NCBI RefSeq assembly: GCF_029203285.1
Contig: NZ_CP115669.1
Coordinates: 2,666,001 to 2,730,000, forward strand
Length of the DNA stretch: 64,000 nt
Direction: 5' to 3'
Origin: Pseudomonas sp. PSE14
GTDB lineage: Bacteria > Pseudomonadota > Gammaproteobacteria > Pseudomonadales > Pseudomonadaceae
This document shows, piece after piece, positions 6,936 through 16,041 of this stretch; the stretch's first letter is position 1, and the number at the start of each line of letters is the position of its first letter. Position numbers and translations under genes: made by a program. The notes beneath the pieces were generated by a model, which was not told the origin of the DNA, did not search any database, and worked only from the letters and a program-made list of their open reading frames with translations.

Positions 6936-7979
6936 ATGACCGCTCAGAACAAAGACAAGAAGAACGACAGAAGCTCCCGCACCACCGGCAGACCCACCCT
7001 CGACGAGGTTGCGCGCCGCGCGGGCGTCAGCCCCATCACCGCCTCGCGCGCCCTGCGCGGGGTGAGCACGGTGGCCGAGGAACTGGCGCAGAAGGTCCGA
7101 CAGGCGGCCAGCGAACTGGGCTACGTGGCCAATCCCGCCGCCCGTGCGCTGGCTTCCAAACAGAGCCCCAATGTCGTGGTGCTGGTACCGTCGCTGGCCA
7201 ACCAGTTGTTCATCGAGACCCTGGAAGCCATCCATGCCGTGATGCATCCGCGCGGCCTGGAAGTGCTGATCGGCAACTATCACTACTCCCGCGATGAAGA
7301 AGAGAACCTGCTGCGCAACTACCTCGCCTACCAGCCGCGCGGCCTGCTGCTGACCGGCTTCGACCGCACCGAGAGCGCGCGGCGGATGATCGAGGCCAGC
7401 GGTGTGCCGGCGGTCTACATGATGGACCTGGACCCCGGCGCCGGCCTGCATTGCGTGGGCTTCTCGCAGATTCGCGCGGGGGAGGCGGCGGCGAAGCACC
7501 TGCTCAAGAGTGGGCGCAAGCGGCTGGCCTATATCGGCGCGCAGCTGGACCAGCGCACGTTGCTGCGGGGCGAGGGGTACCGTCGCGCGTTGCAGCAGGC
7601 GGGCGTCTATGACCCGGCGCTGGAGGTGCTGACGCCGCGTCCGTCGTCGGTTGGTCTGGGCGGCGAGCTGTTCCGCCAGTTGCTGGCCAGCCAGCCGCAG
7701 GTGGAAGGCATCTTCTTCGGCAACGACGACCTGGCCCAGGGCGCGTTGCTGGAAGCCATGCGCCATGGCATTCGCATCCCCGAACAGGTGGCGGTGCTGG
7801 GCTTCAACGACCTGCCCAGTTCGGAATTCATGGTGCCTCGGTTGTCGAGCATCCGCACGCCGCGCAAGGCCATCGGGACACATGCGGCGGAGCGACTGCT
7901 GGACCTGATCAACGACAAGCCGGTGAGCGCGCCGGTGATGGACCTGGGGTTCGAGTTGATGGTGCGGGAGAGTAGTTGA
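6936..7979 (+). CDS. gntR: LacI-family repressor of gluconate genes
   Basis: A 347-residue LacI/GalR regulator: helix-turn-helix 'RPTLDEVARRAGVSPITASR' with hinge 'GYVANPAARALAS', then a periplasmic-binding-like sensor domain ending in 'RLLDLINDKPV'. It represses gluconate uptake and phosphorylation until gluconate or 6-phosphogluconate binds. The ATG at 6936 is preferred to an upstream TTG at 6921, which would be very close to operator O3. The gene is divergent from gntK, with operators O2 and O3 between them. Confidence 0.92.
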   Translation: MTAQNKDKKNDRSSRTTGRPTLDEVARRAGVSPITASRALRGVSTVAEELAQKVRQAASELGYVANPAARALASKQSPNVVVLVPSLANQLFIETLEAIHAVMHPRGLEVLIGNYHYSRDEEENLLRNYLAYQPRGLLLTGFDRTESARRMIEASGVPAVYMMDLDPGAGLHCVGFSQIRAGEAAAKHLLKSGRKRLAYIGAQLDQRTLLRGEGYRRALQQAGVYDPALEVLTPRPSSVGLGGELFRQLLASQPQVEGIFFGNDDLAQGALLEAMRHGIRIPEQVAVLGFNDLPSSEFMVPRLSSIRTPRKAIGTHAAERLLDLINDKPVSAPVMDLGFELMVRESS

Positions 7980-8051
7980 GACCAGAGATTCATTCTGGCG
8001 TTTGGCTAGAATCAGTGCTTCAACGTCACGCCCGGATATCAAGGAAGGATA

Positions 8052-8429
8052 ATGGCGGCTGATAATTTTCTGGCGAAGGTGGTGCTTCTGGTCCTGGCAC
8101 CGGCAGTGGTTCATGCACTGGGTATTGGTCTGCAGAACAATGTGAATCAGGGATATGGGGACGAGTCGTTCGTCCGCAATTACCTGTTCATGGCGGCTCC
8201 GCATCTTCTGATGGTGTGCCTGGCCGCGGTATCGATATTGCGCAGAGGCACGCTGCTGCAGACTTTGGTTGGCCTGAACCTCGTCCTCGTTTCATTCACG
8301 ATCTATGTCCATTGGCACGTCCCCTCGCGGGAGACGGGCCTGGCCTGGGTGCTGTACTACCCGCTCTGCGCCCTGTTCCTTGTGGCGTACGGGATCTTCA
8401 AGTTCGCAGTCGGCCGCCGCAGTGCGTAG
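8052..8429 (+). CDS. Hypothetical four-helix membrane protein
   Basis: A 125-residue protein with about four hydrophobic segments (near residues 7-25, 43-62, 68-88 and 98-118) and no recognised motif. The AAGGAAGG ribosome-binding site just before the ATG is excellent, so the gene is probably real. It stands alone, downstream of gntR and convergent with fahA, with a REP pair after its stop. Function unknown. Confidence 0.7.
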   Translation: MAADNFLAKVVLLVLAPAVVHALGIGLQNNVNQGYGDESFVRNYLFMAAPHLLMVCLAAVSILRRGTLLQTLVGLNLVLVSFTIYVHWHVPSRETGLAWVLYYPLCALFLVAYGIFKFAVGRRSA

Positions 8430-8444
8430 CGTTGGCTGTGCATT

Positions 8445-8522
8445 GTAGGAGCGAGCTTGCTCGCGAACCGCCCAGCTACAGAGTCGTCGGCTAGCACTGT
8501 TCGCGAGCAAGCTCGCTCCTAC
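8445..8522. repeat. REP inverted pair
   Basis: GTAGGAGCGAGCTTGCTCGC on the left and its reverse complement on the right, separated by about 30 bases, between two convergent genes. Each arm can itself fold (GAGCGAGC-TT-GCTCGC). Confidence 0.9.
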
Positions 8523-8536
8523 GAAAAGCAAAGCGA

Positions 8537-9841
8537 TCAATGCGCCGGCAGAATCCGCCCACGGCATTCGCCGAAGCCGATCGACGGGTAGCCGTCGCGG
8601 CGGCAGCGGGCGCGCAGGATGATTTCGTCGCCGTCTTCGAGGAAGCGGCGCTCCTCGCCATTGCTCAGCACCACGGGCTGTTTGCCGCCGGTAGTCAGTT
8701 CCAGCAGGCTGCCGAAGCTGTCCGGGGTTTCGCCGGAGAGGGTGCCGGAGCCGAACAGGTCGCCCGGTTGCAGGCGGCAGCCGTTGACGCTGTGGTGGGC
8801 GACCATCTGCGCCACGGTCCAGTACATGTTCAGCGTGTTGCTCAGGGCGATGCGTTCCGGCGCCTGGTGCTCGTGGCGCATGCGCGAGGTGAGCAGCAGC
8901 ACTTCCAGTTCGATGTCCAGCGCGCCGTGCTGCTGGTCGGCCTCGTCATAGAGGTACGGCAGCGGCTGCGGGTCGCCTTCCGGGCGGGCCGGCTGGGCGG
9001 TGCGGAAGGGTTCCAGCGCTTCGGCGGTGACCACCCAGGGCGAGATGCTGGTGGCGAAGCTCTTGGACAGGAAGGGGCCCAGCGGCTGGTATTCCCAGGC
9101 CTGCACGTCGCGCGCGGACCAGTCGTTGAGCAGGCAGAAGCCGGCGATATGCCCGGCGGCGCCGGAAATCGGGATGGCCTTGCCCTGTTCGTTGCCCTGG
9201 CCGATCCAGATGCCCAGTTCCAGCTCCAGGTCCATGCGCGCGCAGGGGCCGAATACCGGCACGTCGAGCCCGGCGGGCAGGGTCTGGCCGTTGGGGCGGC
9301 GCACTTCGGTGCCGGAGGGCACGATGGTGGAGGCGCGGCCGTGGTAGCCGATGGGCACGTACTTGTAGTTGGGCAGCAGCGGATTGTCCGGGCGGAACAG
9401 CTTGCCGACGTTCTTGGCGTGGTGGATGCCGACGTAGAAGTCGGTGTAGTCGCCCACCTGGGCCGGCAGGTGCAGGCGGCACGCGGCCTGGGGCTTGAGC
9501 AGCGCGGCGCCGAGGTGCTCCATGCGCTTCTGCTCGCTGCTGCCTTCGCTGAGCAGGTGGATCAGCGCATCGCGCAGGGTGCGGCGGGCGGTGGGGCCTG
9601 CGGCGAAGAAGGCGTTGAGGCTGTCGCCGCTGGCGACCAGCGCGGCCTGGTGGGCGGCGCCGTGGAAGAGGCCGGCTTCGCAGGCGGTCTTCAGGTCGAA
9701 GATGTAGTCGCCGATGGCGACGCCGCCTCGCGCCGAGTCACCCGGTGGGCTGAACACGCCCAGGGGCAGGTTCTGCAGGGGGAAGTCCGGGTGGCCGTTG
9801 GCCGATTCGATCCAGCTTTTTGCGTTGTGGGAGACGCTCAT
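8537..9841 (-). CDS. fahA: Fumarylacetoacetase
   Basis: A 434-residue FAA-hydrolase. The N-terminal SH3-like part carries 'LPLGVFSPPGD' and 'GDYIFDL'. The catalytic part shows 'YTDFYVGIHHAKNVGKLFRP', 'PIGYHGRAS', the metal-binding 'RMDLELELGIWIG' and 'NDWSARDVQAWEYQPLGPFL'. It splits fumarylacetoacetate into fumarate and acetoacetate, the last step of tyrosine/homogentisate degradation. Start ATG 9841 lies one base after the hmgA stop, so translation is probably coupled. A maleylacetoacetate isomerase gene (maiA), usually next in Pseudomonas, does not follow: the next item is a REP pair and an opposite-strand gene. Confidence 0.93.
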   Translation of the reverse strand: MSVSHNAKSWIESANGHPDFPLQNLPLGVFSPPGDSARGGVAIGDYIFDLKTACEAGLFHGAAHQAALVASGDSLNAFFAAGPTARRTLRDALIHLLSEGSSEQKRMEHLGAALLKPQAACRLHLPAQVGDYTDFYVGIHHAKNVGKLFRPDNPLLPNYKYVPIGYHGRASTIVPSGTEVRRPNGQTLPAGLDVPVFGPCARMDLELELGIWIGQGNEQGKAIPISGAAGHIAGFCLLNDWSARDVQAWEYQPLGPFLSKSFATSISPWVVTAEALEPFRTAQPARPEGDPQPLPYLYDEADQQHGALDIELEVLLLTSRMRHEHQAPERIALSNTLNMYWTVAQMVAHHSVNGCRLQPGDLFGSGTLSGETPDSFGSLLELTTGGKQPVVLSNGEERRFLEDGDEIILRARCRRDGYPSIGFGECRGRILPAH

Positions 9842-9842
9842 T

Positions 9843-11141
9843 TCATTGCTCCGAAGAGGGGGCGAAGGTCTTCTGCATGCCGCTCCAGCAGGCATCATAG
9901 TCGCGCTGCAGTTGCGGACAATCGAGGGCGAAGCGGCTGGGGCGCAGCACGCGGCCGGTCTCGAACATGAAGGCCATGGTGTGATCGATCTTGTGCGGTT
10001 TCAGGTCGGCGGCGATGGCCTGCCGGGTGGTGGCGTTGTCCGGACCGTGGGCGCTCATGCAGTTGTGCAGCGAGGCGCCGCCGGGGACGAAGCCGTCGGC
10101 CTTGGCGTCGTACACGCCCTGGATCAGACCCATGAATTCGTTCATCAGGTTGCGGTGGAACCACGGCGGACGGAAGGTGCTCTCGGCCACCATCCAGCGC
10201 GGCGGGAAGATCACGAAGTCCATGTTGGCCATGCCGTGGGTGTCGCTGGGCGAGGTGAGCACGGTGAAGATGGACGGGTCGGGGTGGTCGAAGCTCACCG
10301 TGCCGATGGTGTTGAAGCGGCGCAGGTCGTACTTGTAGGGCACGTTGTTGCCGTGCCAGGCGACCACGTCCAGCGGCGAATGGTCGAGGGTGGTGGCCCA
10401 GAGTTCGCCGAGGAATTTCTGCACCAGTTGCACCGGGCCTTCGACGTCCTCGTAATGCGCCACCGGGGTGAGGAAGTCGCGCGGGTTGGCCAGGCCGTTG
10501 CTGCCGATGGGACCGAGGTCGGGCAGGCGCAGGGCGGCGCCGTGGTTCTCCGCCACGTAGCCGGCGGCGGACGCTTCCAGCAGCTCGACGCGGAAGCGCA
10601 TGCCGCGCGGGATCACGGAGATCTCCAGCGGTTCGACTTCCAATACGCCCAGTTCGGTGACCAGTCGCAGGCGGCCGGCTTGCGGCACGATCAGCAGCTC
10701 GCCATCGGCGTTGAAGAAGGCCCGGCTCATGGAGCGGTTCGCGCGGTAGGCATAGACGCTGACGCCGCTGGTGGCGTCGGCCTCGGCGTTGGCGGCCATG
10801 CATAGCAGGCCGTCGACGAAGTCGGTAGGCTCCTGCGGCATCTCGAAACTGTTCCAGCGCAGGCGATTGGGCGTGACCGGGCCCAGGGCTGTGCCGGTGA
10901 TCTGCCGTTCCAGGCGCTCGTAGCGCGGGTGCGCGGCGGACGGACGGATGCGGTACAGCCAGGTGCGCCGGGCCTCGCTGCGCTGGACGGTGAAGGCGGT
11001 GCCCGAGAGCAGTTCGGCGTAGAGGCCGTAGGGGACGTGCTGCGGTGAGTTCTGCCCGACGGGCAATGCGTTGGGCAGGGCCTCGCTGGCGAATTCGTTG
11101 CCGAATCCGGACAGGTAGGCCGGGGCGCGGGAGGCAGTCAT
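9843..11141 (-). CDS. hmgA: Homogentisate 1,2-dioxygenase
   Basis: A 432-residue enzyme. The opening '[19 protein letters not shown]' is diagnostic. The iron ligands are visible in '[16 protein letters not shown]' (His and Glu) and '[10 protein letters not shown]' (His). It opens the homogentisate ring with O2 to give maleylacetoacetate, using non-haem Fe(II) in the cytoplasm. It is the first gene of an hmgA-fahA operon and divergent from the IclR regulator, with a palindromic operator in the shared promoter region. Confidence 0.95.
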   Translation of the reverse strand: MTASRAPAYLSGFGNEFASEALPNALPVGQNSPQHVPYGLYAELLSGTAFTVQRSEARRTWLYRIRPSAAHPRYERLERQITGTALGPVTPNRLRWNSFEMPQEPTDFVDGLLCMAANAEADATSGVSVYAYRANRSMSRAFFNADGELLIVPQAGRLRLVTELGVLEVEPLEISVIPRGMRFRVELLEASAAGYVAENHGAALRLPDLGPIGSNGLANPRDFLTPVAHYEDVEGPVQLVQKFLGELWATTLDHSPLDVVAWHGNNVPYKYDLRRFNTIGTVSFDHPDPSIFTVLTSPSDTHGMANMDFVIFPPRWMVAESTFRPPWFHRNLMNEFMGLIQGVYDAKADGFVPGGASLHNCMSAHGPDNATTRQAIAADLKPHKIDHTMAFMFETGRVLRPSRFALDCPQLQRDYDACWSGMQKTFAPSSEQ

Positions 11142-11161
11142 GGTGGTTTCACTCTTTTTAT

Positions 11162-11188
11162 CGTAATTGAATTACGATTAACGTAATT
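11162..11188. promoter_or_regulatory. Probable HmgR operator
   Basis: The perfect inverted repeat CGTAATT-G-AATTACG (11162-11176) is followed by a further half site CGTAATT (11182-11188). It lies between divergent hmgA and hmgR, where the IclR-type repressor of this pathway is known to act in Pseudomonas. Confidence 0.75.
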
Positions 11189-11231
11189 TCATGTTGGCAG
11201 GCCGTCAAGCCCACCAGGGAGTCCCTTTAAG

Positions 11232-11972
11232 TTGAAGACCCAGAACGAACCGCAAGAGTCCGCCCCGACGAAGGGCAAGAAGGTGCAGTCCGCCGAGGTC
11301 GGCACCGAGATCCTCAAGGCCCTGGCGGACCTGGCGCCGAGCACCTCGCTCAAGCGCCTGGGCGAGTACCTGGAGATGCCGGCGGCCAAGGTTCATCGTT
11401 ATCTGCAGGCGCTGATCGCCAGCGGTTTCGCCGAGCAGGACCCGGTCACCAACCATTACGGGCTGGGGCGCGAGGCGCTCTACGTGGGCCTGGCGGCGAT
11501 CCGCCGGCTGGACGTGGTGAAGGTCGCCAGTCCCGCGCTGGCCGAGCTGCGCGACAACCTGGGGCAGACCTGCTTCCTGGCCATCTGGGGCAGCCACGGG
11601 CCCACCGTGGTGCAGGTGGAGCCGGCGCAGGGGATGGTCACCCTGGTGACGCAAGTGGGGTCGGTGCTGCCGGTGCACGGGTCGTCCACCGGGCTGGTGT
11701 TCGCGGCGTTCCGGCCGGGGCTGGAGGAGGGCGCGGACCGGGGCGTGCTGGAAAGTATTCGTGCCGAGGGGCTGCATTCGATTCACGGGCTGCTGATGCC
11801 GGGGGTGAATGCGCTGTCGGTGCCGCTGTTCGCCACCGGACGAGAGCTGGCGGGGGTGATTACGGTGGTAGGGTCGGAGGCGAGTTTTTCGGCCGACGCC
11901 CATGGCGAGGCGGCGCGGGTGTTGCTGGCGGCGGCGCGGGAGATCAGTTTGCGTATGGGTGGGACGGTTTAG
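11232..11972 (+). CDS. hmgR: IclR-family regulator of homogentisate catabolism
   Basis: A 246-residue IclR protein: winged helix 'SLKRLGEYLEMPAAKVHRYLQAL' at about residues 37-60, then the effector domain with 'GLGREALYVGLAAI', 'GQTCFLAIWG' and 'LPVHGSSTGLVF'. It is expected to repress hmgA-fahA until homogentisate binds. The best start is a TTG at 11232 behind a GGGAG sequence. No nearer ATG keeps the N-terminus intact, so the exact start is uncertain. It is divergent from hmgA. Confidence 0.85.
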   Translation: MKTQNEPQESAPTKGKKVQSAEVGTEILKALADLAPSTSLKRLGEYLEMPAAKVHRYLQALIASGFAEQDPVTNHYGLGREALYVGLAAIRRLDVVKVASPALAELRDNLGQTCFLAIWGSHGPTVVQVEPAQGMVTLVTQVGSVLPVHGSSTGLVFAAFRPGLEEGADRGVLESIRAEGLHSIHGLLMPGVNALSVPLFATGRELAGVITVVGSEASFSADAHGEAARVLLAAAREISLRMGGTV

Positions 11973-12018
11973 CGGTTTGGAATCCCGCTGCTCGGATTTG
12001 CGATGCGAACGGTTTTTT

Positions 12019-12084
12019 GTAGGAGCGAGCTTGCTCGCGAACCAACCCCGCTGCGAAGCCGTTCGCGAGCAAGCTCGCTCCTAC
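12019..12084. repeat. REP inverted pair
   Basis: Two REP arms in opposite orientation separated by a short spacer, between convergent hmgR and dhcR. The right arm ends three bases before the dhcR stop codon. Confidence 0.9.
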
Positions 12085-12086
12085 AG

Positions 12087-12986
12087 TTACCGCTCCATCC
12101 CCGCCCAATCCGTGCCCTGCACCAGCACATCGCTCAGCGCCTGCGCCGCGCTGGAGAGCTTGTGCTCCGCCAGGCAGAACAGCCCGACACGCCGCTCGAT
12201 GCAGGGTTCGTCGAGGGCCACGCAACGCGCACCCAGTTCCTCCATCTGCTGCCGGCACAGGCGCGGTACGGCGCTCACCCCCAAGCCTTCCGCGACCATC
12301 CGGCCAACCGTTACCAACTGATGGCTTTCGAACGCAACCGGCAAGCGCCCGTGGCGCGAGGCCAGTTTGTCTTCCAGGAGCAAACGCACGGCCGACGGGC
12401 GTTGCAGGGTGATGAAGGGGGCTTCCAGCAATTGATCCCAGGTGACCTGGCTGCATTGCGCCAAGGGCGAATCCGCCGGCAGCACGGCGACGAAACGGTC
12501 GGTGTAGAAGGGCGTGAACACCAGGCCGTCGAGGCTGTCCGGTTCCAGGGCAATACCCAGTTCGACGCGGCGATTGCGCACCATCTCCAGCACCTGCTCG
12601 TTGATCACGTCGTGCACGGCCACGTTCACTTTCGGGTGGCGGTCGCGGAAGGTGCGCAGCACGGCGGGCAGCAGGTTGCCGGCGAAGGAGGGCATGGCGG
12701 CGATGGAGACCTTGCCCAGTTGCAGGGTGAAGTGCTGGCGCATCAGTTCTTCGGCGTTGTCCCAGTCCGCCAGCAGGCGACGGGCCAGCGGCAGCAGCGT
12801 CTCGCCTTCGGGCGTCAGCGCCACGCTGCGGGTGGTGCGCACCAGCAGCTGGCCGCCGAGGGATTCCTCCAGGCTCTTGATCGCCAGGCTCAGCGCCGGC
12901 TGTGACAGGTGCAGGCGCTCGCAGGCCTGGGCGAAGCTGAGGCTCTGGGCGACGGCGAGGAAGGCGCGCAGTTGCTTGACTGTCAT
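12087..12986 (-). CDS. dhcR: LysR-family regulator of dehydrocarnitine genes
   Basis: A 299-residue LysR protein with the N-terminal helix-turn-helix 'FLAVAQSLSFAQACERLHLS' and 'LSLAIKSLEESLGGQLLVR', followed by the periplasmic-binding-like effector domain. It is divergent from dhcA by 125 bases, and the gene order regulator-dhcA-dhcB-atoB-transporter matches P. aeruginosa, where the regulator activates dehydrocarnitine CoA-transferase genes. ATG 12986 gives the standard MTVKQL start. The possible inverted site ATTGAT / ATCAAT at 12985-13011 lies at the right place for autoregulation. Confidence 0.8.
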   Translation of the reverse strand: MTVKQLRAFLAVAQSLSFAQACERLHLSQPALSLAIKSLEESLGGQLLVRTTRSVALTPEGETLLPLARRLLADWDNAEELMRQHFTLQLGKVSIAAMPSFAGNLLPAVLRTFRDRHPKVNVAVHDVINEQVLEMVRNRRVELGIALEPDSLDGLVFTPFYTDRFVAVLPADSPLAQCSQVTWDQLLEAPFITLQRPSAVRLLLEDKLASRHGRLPVAFESHQLVTVGRMVAEGLGVSAVPRLCRQQMEELGARCVALDEPCIERRVGLFCLAEHKLSSAAQALSDVLVQGTDWAGMER

Positions 12987-13111
12987 TGATAAGTAAACCG
13001 GATTAATCAATTGGAAAAACAAACTTAACAAATCAGTCTGCGCCGGTGAAGCTGCAACCGCTCTCTGACCGGCTGGTCGGATACCCCAAATAAGAAAGAG
13101 GCAGCAGCAAC

Positions 13112-13810
13112 ATGGCAGGACTCGACAAGCGTGTAGGCAGTTACGAGGAAGCCCTGGCCGGGCTCACCGACGATATGACGGTGGTGGCTGGTGGTTTCGG
13201 CATCTGCGGCATCCCGGAAAACCTCATCGCGCAGATTCGCAAGATGGGCGTGAAGGGCCTGACGGTGGTCTCCAACAATTGCGGCATCGACGGCTTCGGC
13301 CTCGGTGTGCTGCTGGAGGACCGCCAGATCCGCAAGATGATCGCGTCCTACGTTGGCGAGAACGCGCTGTTCGAACAGCAGCTGCTGTCCGGTGAACTGG
13401 AGGTCGAACTGACCCCGCAGGGCACCCTGGCGGAAAAACTCCGCGCTGGCGGCGCCGGCATCCCGGCCTTCTTCACTGCCACCGGCTACGGCACCCCGGT
13501 TGCCGAAGGCAAGGAAGTGCGCGAGTTCGAAGGCCGCCACTACGTGATGGAGCGCGCCATTACCGGCGACTTCGCCATCGTCAAGGGCTGGAAGGCCGAC
13601 CATTACGGCAACGTCATCTACCGCCACACCGCGCAGAACTTCAATCCGGTAGTCGCCACCGCGGGCCGCATCACAGTGGTCGAGGTGGAGGAGATCGTCG
13701 AGCCGGGCGAACTGGACCCGACCCAGATCCACACCCCCGGCATCTACGTCGACCGCATCATCCAAGGCACCTTCGAGAAGCGCATCGAAAAGCGCACCGT
13801 TCGTTCCTGA
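13112..13810 (+). CDS. dhcA: 3-oxoacid (dehydrocarnitine) CoA-transferase subunit A
   Basis: A 232-residue CoA-transferase family I alpha subunit, with the CoA-binding glycine motif '[16 protein letters not shown]' near the N-terminus and '[11 protein letters not shown]', 'YVGEN' and '[10 protein letters not shown]' further on. With DhcB it moves CoA between a donor thioester and a 3-oxo acid such as 3-dehydrocarnitine or acetoacetate. AGAGG precedes the ATG. The DhcA name rests on synteny; the sequence alone would equally fit SCOT-type succinyl/acetyl-CoA:acetoacetate transferase. Confidence 0.88.
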   Translation: MAGLDKRVGSYEEALAGLTDDMTVVAGGFGICGIPENLIAQIRKMGVKGLTVVSNNCGIDGFGLGVLLEDRQIRKMIASYVGENALFEQQLLSGELEVELTPQGTLAEKLRAGGAGIPAFFTATGYGTPVAEGKEVREFEGRHYVMERAITGDFAIVKGWKADHYGNVIYRHTAQNFNPVVATAGRITVVEVEEIVEPGELDPTQIHTPGIYVDRIIQGTFEKRIEKRTVRS

Positions 13811-13836
13811 GCCCACCGGACAAGAGAGACAAGAAG

Positions 13837-14493
13837 ATGGCATTGACCCGCGAACAAATGGCTCAGCGCGTGGCGCGCGAGCTGCAGGACGGCTTCTACG
13901 TGAACCTGGGCATCGGCATTCCGACCCTGGTCGCCAACTACGTGCCCGAGGGCATGGAAGTGATGCTGCAATCGGAGAACGGCCTGCTCGGCATGGGCGC
14001 GTTCCCCACTGAAGACGAAGTGGACGCGGATATGATCAACGCCGGCAAGCAGACCGTCACCGCCGTGAAAGGCGCGTCGATCTTCTCCTCCGCCGAATCC
14101 TTCGCGATGATCCGCGGCGGCCACGTCGACCTCACCGTGCTGGGCGCCTTCGAAGTGGACGTGCAGGGCAACATCGCCTCCTGGATGATCCCCGGCAAGC
14201 TGGTGAAGGGCATGGGCGGCGCCATGGACCTGGTGGCCGGCGCGGACAACATCATCGTCACCATGACCCACGCCTCCAAGGACGGCGAGTCCAAGCTGCT
14301 GGAGCGCTGCTCGCTGCCGCTGACCGGCGCCGGCTGCATCCGCAAGGTGCTCACCGATCTGGCCTACCTGGAAATCGAGGACGGCGCCTTCATCCTGCGC
14401 GAGACCGCGCCGGGCGTGAGCATCGCCGAGATCGCCGAAAAGACCGCCGGCCGCCTGATCGTGCCGGACGATGTGAAGGAAATGACTTTCTGA
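13837..14493 (+). CDS. dhcB: 3-oxoacid (dehydrocarnitine) CoA-transferase subunit B
   Basis: A 218-residue beta subunit. The catalytic glutamate is in 'VMLQSENGLLGMGAFP'. Other family segments are 'GFYVNLGIGIPTLVANY', 'RGGHVDLTVLGAFEVD' and 'GKLVKGMGGAMDL'. It forms the heterotetramer with DhcA. The genes are 26 bases apart with a GAGAG-type ribosome-binding site between them. A REP pair follows before atoB. Confidence 0.9.
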   Translation: MALTREQMAQRVARELQDGFYVNLGIGIPTLVANYVPEGMEVMLQSENGLLGMGAFPTEDEVDADMINAGKQTVTAVKGASIFSSAESFAMIRGGHVDLTVLGAFEVDVQGNIASWMIPGKLVKGMGGAMDLVAGADNIIVTMTHASKDGESKLLERCSLPLTGAGCIRKVLTDLAYLEIEDGAFILRETAPGVSIAEIAEKTAGRLIVPDDVKEMTF

Positions 14494-14507
14494 CTCACTG
14501 ATACCCT

Positions 14508-14579
14508 GTAGGAGCGAGCTTGCTCGCGAACGCTCTGGCTTGGGTGCCTCAGTCGGTTCGCGAGCAAGCTCGCTCCTAC
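14508..14579. repeat. REP inverted pair inside the dhcB-atoB gap
   Basis: A complete REP pair fills most of the 113 bases between two same-direction genes that are normally one operon. It may stabilise the upstream mRNA or lower atoB expression. Confidence 0.9.
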
Positions 14580-14606
14580 AAAGTCCGACCGCCCCGGAGA
14601 ATTCAG

Positions 14607-15788
14607 ATGCAAGACGTCGTAATTGTTGCCGCCACCCGTACCGCCATTGGCGCCTTCCAGGGCAGCCTGGCGAACATTCCCGCCCATGAGCTGGGCAGCC
14701 TGGTCATCCGCTCGCTGCTTGAGCGCAGCGGCGTGAAGCCCGAGCAGATCGACGAAGTGATCCTCGGCCAGGTGCTCACCGCTGGCGCCGGGCAGAACCC
14801 CGCTCGCCAGGCTTCCATCGGCGCCGGACTGCCGGTGGAAGTGCCGGCCATGACCATCAACAAGCTCTGCGGCTCGGGCCTGAAATCGCTGTTCCTCGGC
14901 GTCCAGGCCATCCGCTGCGGCGACGCCGACGTGGTGATCGCCGGCGGCCAGGAAAGCATGAGCCTTGCACCCTACGTGCTGCCCAAGGCCCGTACCGGCC
15001 TGCGCATGGGGCACGCCGAGCTGCAGGACACCCTGCTGCGCGACGGCCTGGTCGACGCCTTCAACGACTACCACATGGGCATCACCGCCGAGAACCTGGC
15101 GGAAAAGTTCGGTATCAGCCGTGAGGCGCAGGACGCCTTCGCCGCGCAATCCCAGCTGAAAGCCGCCGCCGCCATCGAAGCCGGTCGCTTCAAGGACGAG
15201 ATCACCCCGGTGCTGATTCCGCAGCGCAAGGGCGACCCGCTGTCCTTCGACACCGACGAGCAGCCGCGCGCCGGCACCACCGCCGAGTCCCTGGCCAAGC
15301 TCAAGCCGGCGTTCAAGAAGGACGGCACCGTCACCGCCGGCAACGCCTCCACCCTTAACGACGGCGCCGCCGCCGTGCTGCTGATGAGCGCCGAGCGCGC
15401 ACGCAGTCTGAACCTCCCGGTCCTGGCACGCATCCAAGCCTATGCGAGCAGCGGTGTCGATCCGTCGATCATGGGCATCGCCCCGGTCACCGCCACCCGT
15501 CGTTGCCTGGAAAAGGCCGGCTGGTCGCTGGACGAGGTCGAGCTGATCGAAGCCAACGAGGCCTTCGCCGCCCAGGCGCTGTCGGTCGGCAAGGAGCTGG
15601 GCTGGAACGCCGAGAAGGTCAACGTCAACGGCGGCGCCGTCGCCCTGGGCCACCCCATCGGTGCCTCGGGCTGCCGCGTGCTGGTGACGCTGCTCCACGA
15701 AATGCTGCGCCGCGATGCCAGGAAAGGTCTGGCGACCCTGTGCATCGGTGGCGGCCAGGGTGTCGCCCTGGCACTGGCGCGCGACTGA
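14607..15788 (+). CDS. atoB: Acetyl-CoA acetyltransferase (thiolase)
   Basis: A 393-residue thiolase: nucleophilic cysteine in '[11 protein letters not shown]', then '[17 protein letters not shown]' and '[10 protein letters not shown]' with the second active-site cysteine. It cleaves acetoacetyl-CoA to two acetyl-CoA, completing use of the CoA-transferase product. The ATG at 14607 follows GGAGA. An in-frame start further upstream (14520) would translate the REP and is rejected. The terminator at 15939-15970 comes after the gene. Confidence 0.93.
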   Translation: MQDVVIVAATRTAIGAFQGSLANIPAHELGSLVIRSLLERSGVKPEQIDEVILGQVLTAGAGQNPARQASIGAGLPVEVPAMTINKLCGSGLKSLFLGVQAIRCGDADVVIAGGQESMSLAPYVLPKARTGLRMGHAELQDTLLRDGLVDAFNDYHMGITAENLAEKFGISREAQDAFAAQSQLKAAAAIEAGRFKDEITPVLIPQRKGDPLSFDTDEQPRAGTTAESLAKLKPAFKKDGTVTAGNASTLNDGAAAVLLMSAERARSLNLPVLARIQAYASSGVDPSIMGIAPVTATRRCLEKAGWSLDEVELIEANEAFAAQALSVGKELGWNAEKVNVNGGAVALGHPIGASGCRVLVTLLHEMLRRDARKGLATLCIGGGQGVALALARD

Positions 15789-15938
15789 CGGCCGCGCGCA
15801 ACGCGTTATTGGCGAGTTCCGGGCCTGGTTCCCCGACCGGCCCGGTCAGCGTGATGGGAGGTGGCGACACCGACAGACGGCATCACGGTTGAACGGGCCA
15901 GGCGATGTTCCCCGGCATCCGCCAAGGTCCTTGCGTCA

Positions 15939-15970
15939 CCGCCCGGCCCCACGCAGGCCGGGCGGTTTTT
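15939..15970 (+). terminator. Rho-independent terminator after atoB
   Basis: A perfect 10-bp stem CCGCCCGGCC / GGCCGGGCGG with a 7-base loop followed by TTTTT. It separates the dhcA-dhcB-atoB unit from the transporter gene 71 bases downstream. Confidence 0.85.
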
Positions 15971-16041
15971 CATTCCAGAACGGGCATGTCACAAGCGCCC
16001 TTCGACGATGGACCATTACAAGAACAACGAGGTAGACCCTT

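Noticed and set aside
14520-14606. N-terminal extension of atoB
   Set aside because: It would translate the REP palindromes. The ATG at 14607 with GGAGA gives the standard thiolase N-terminus.
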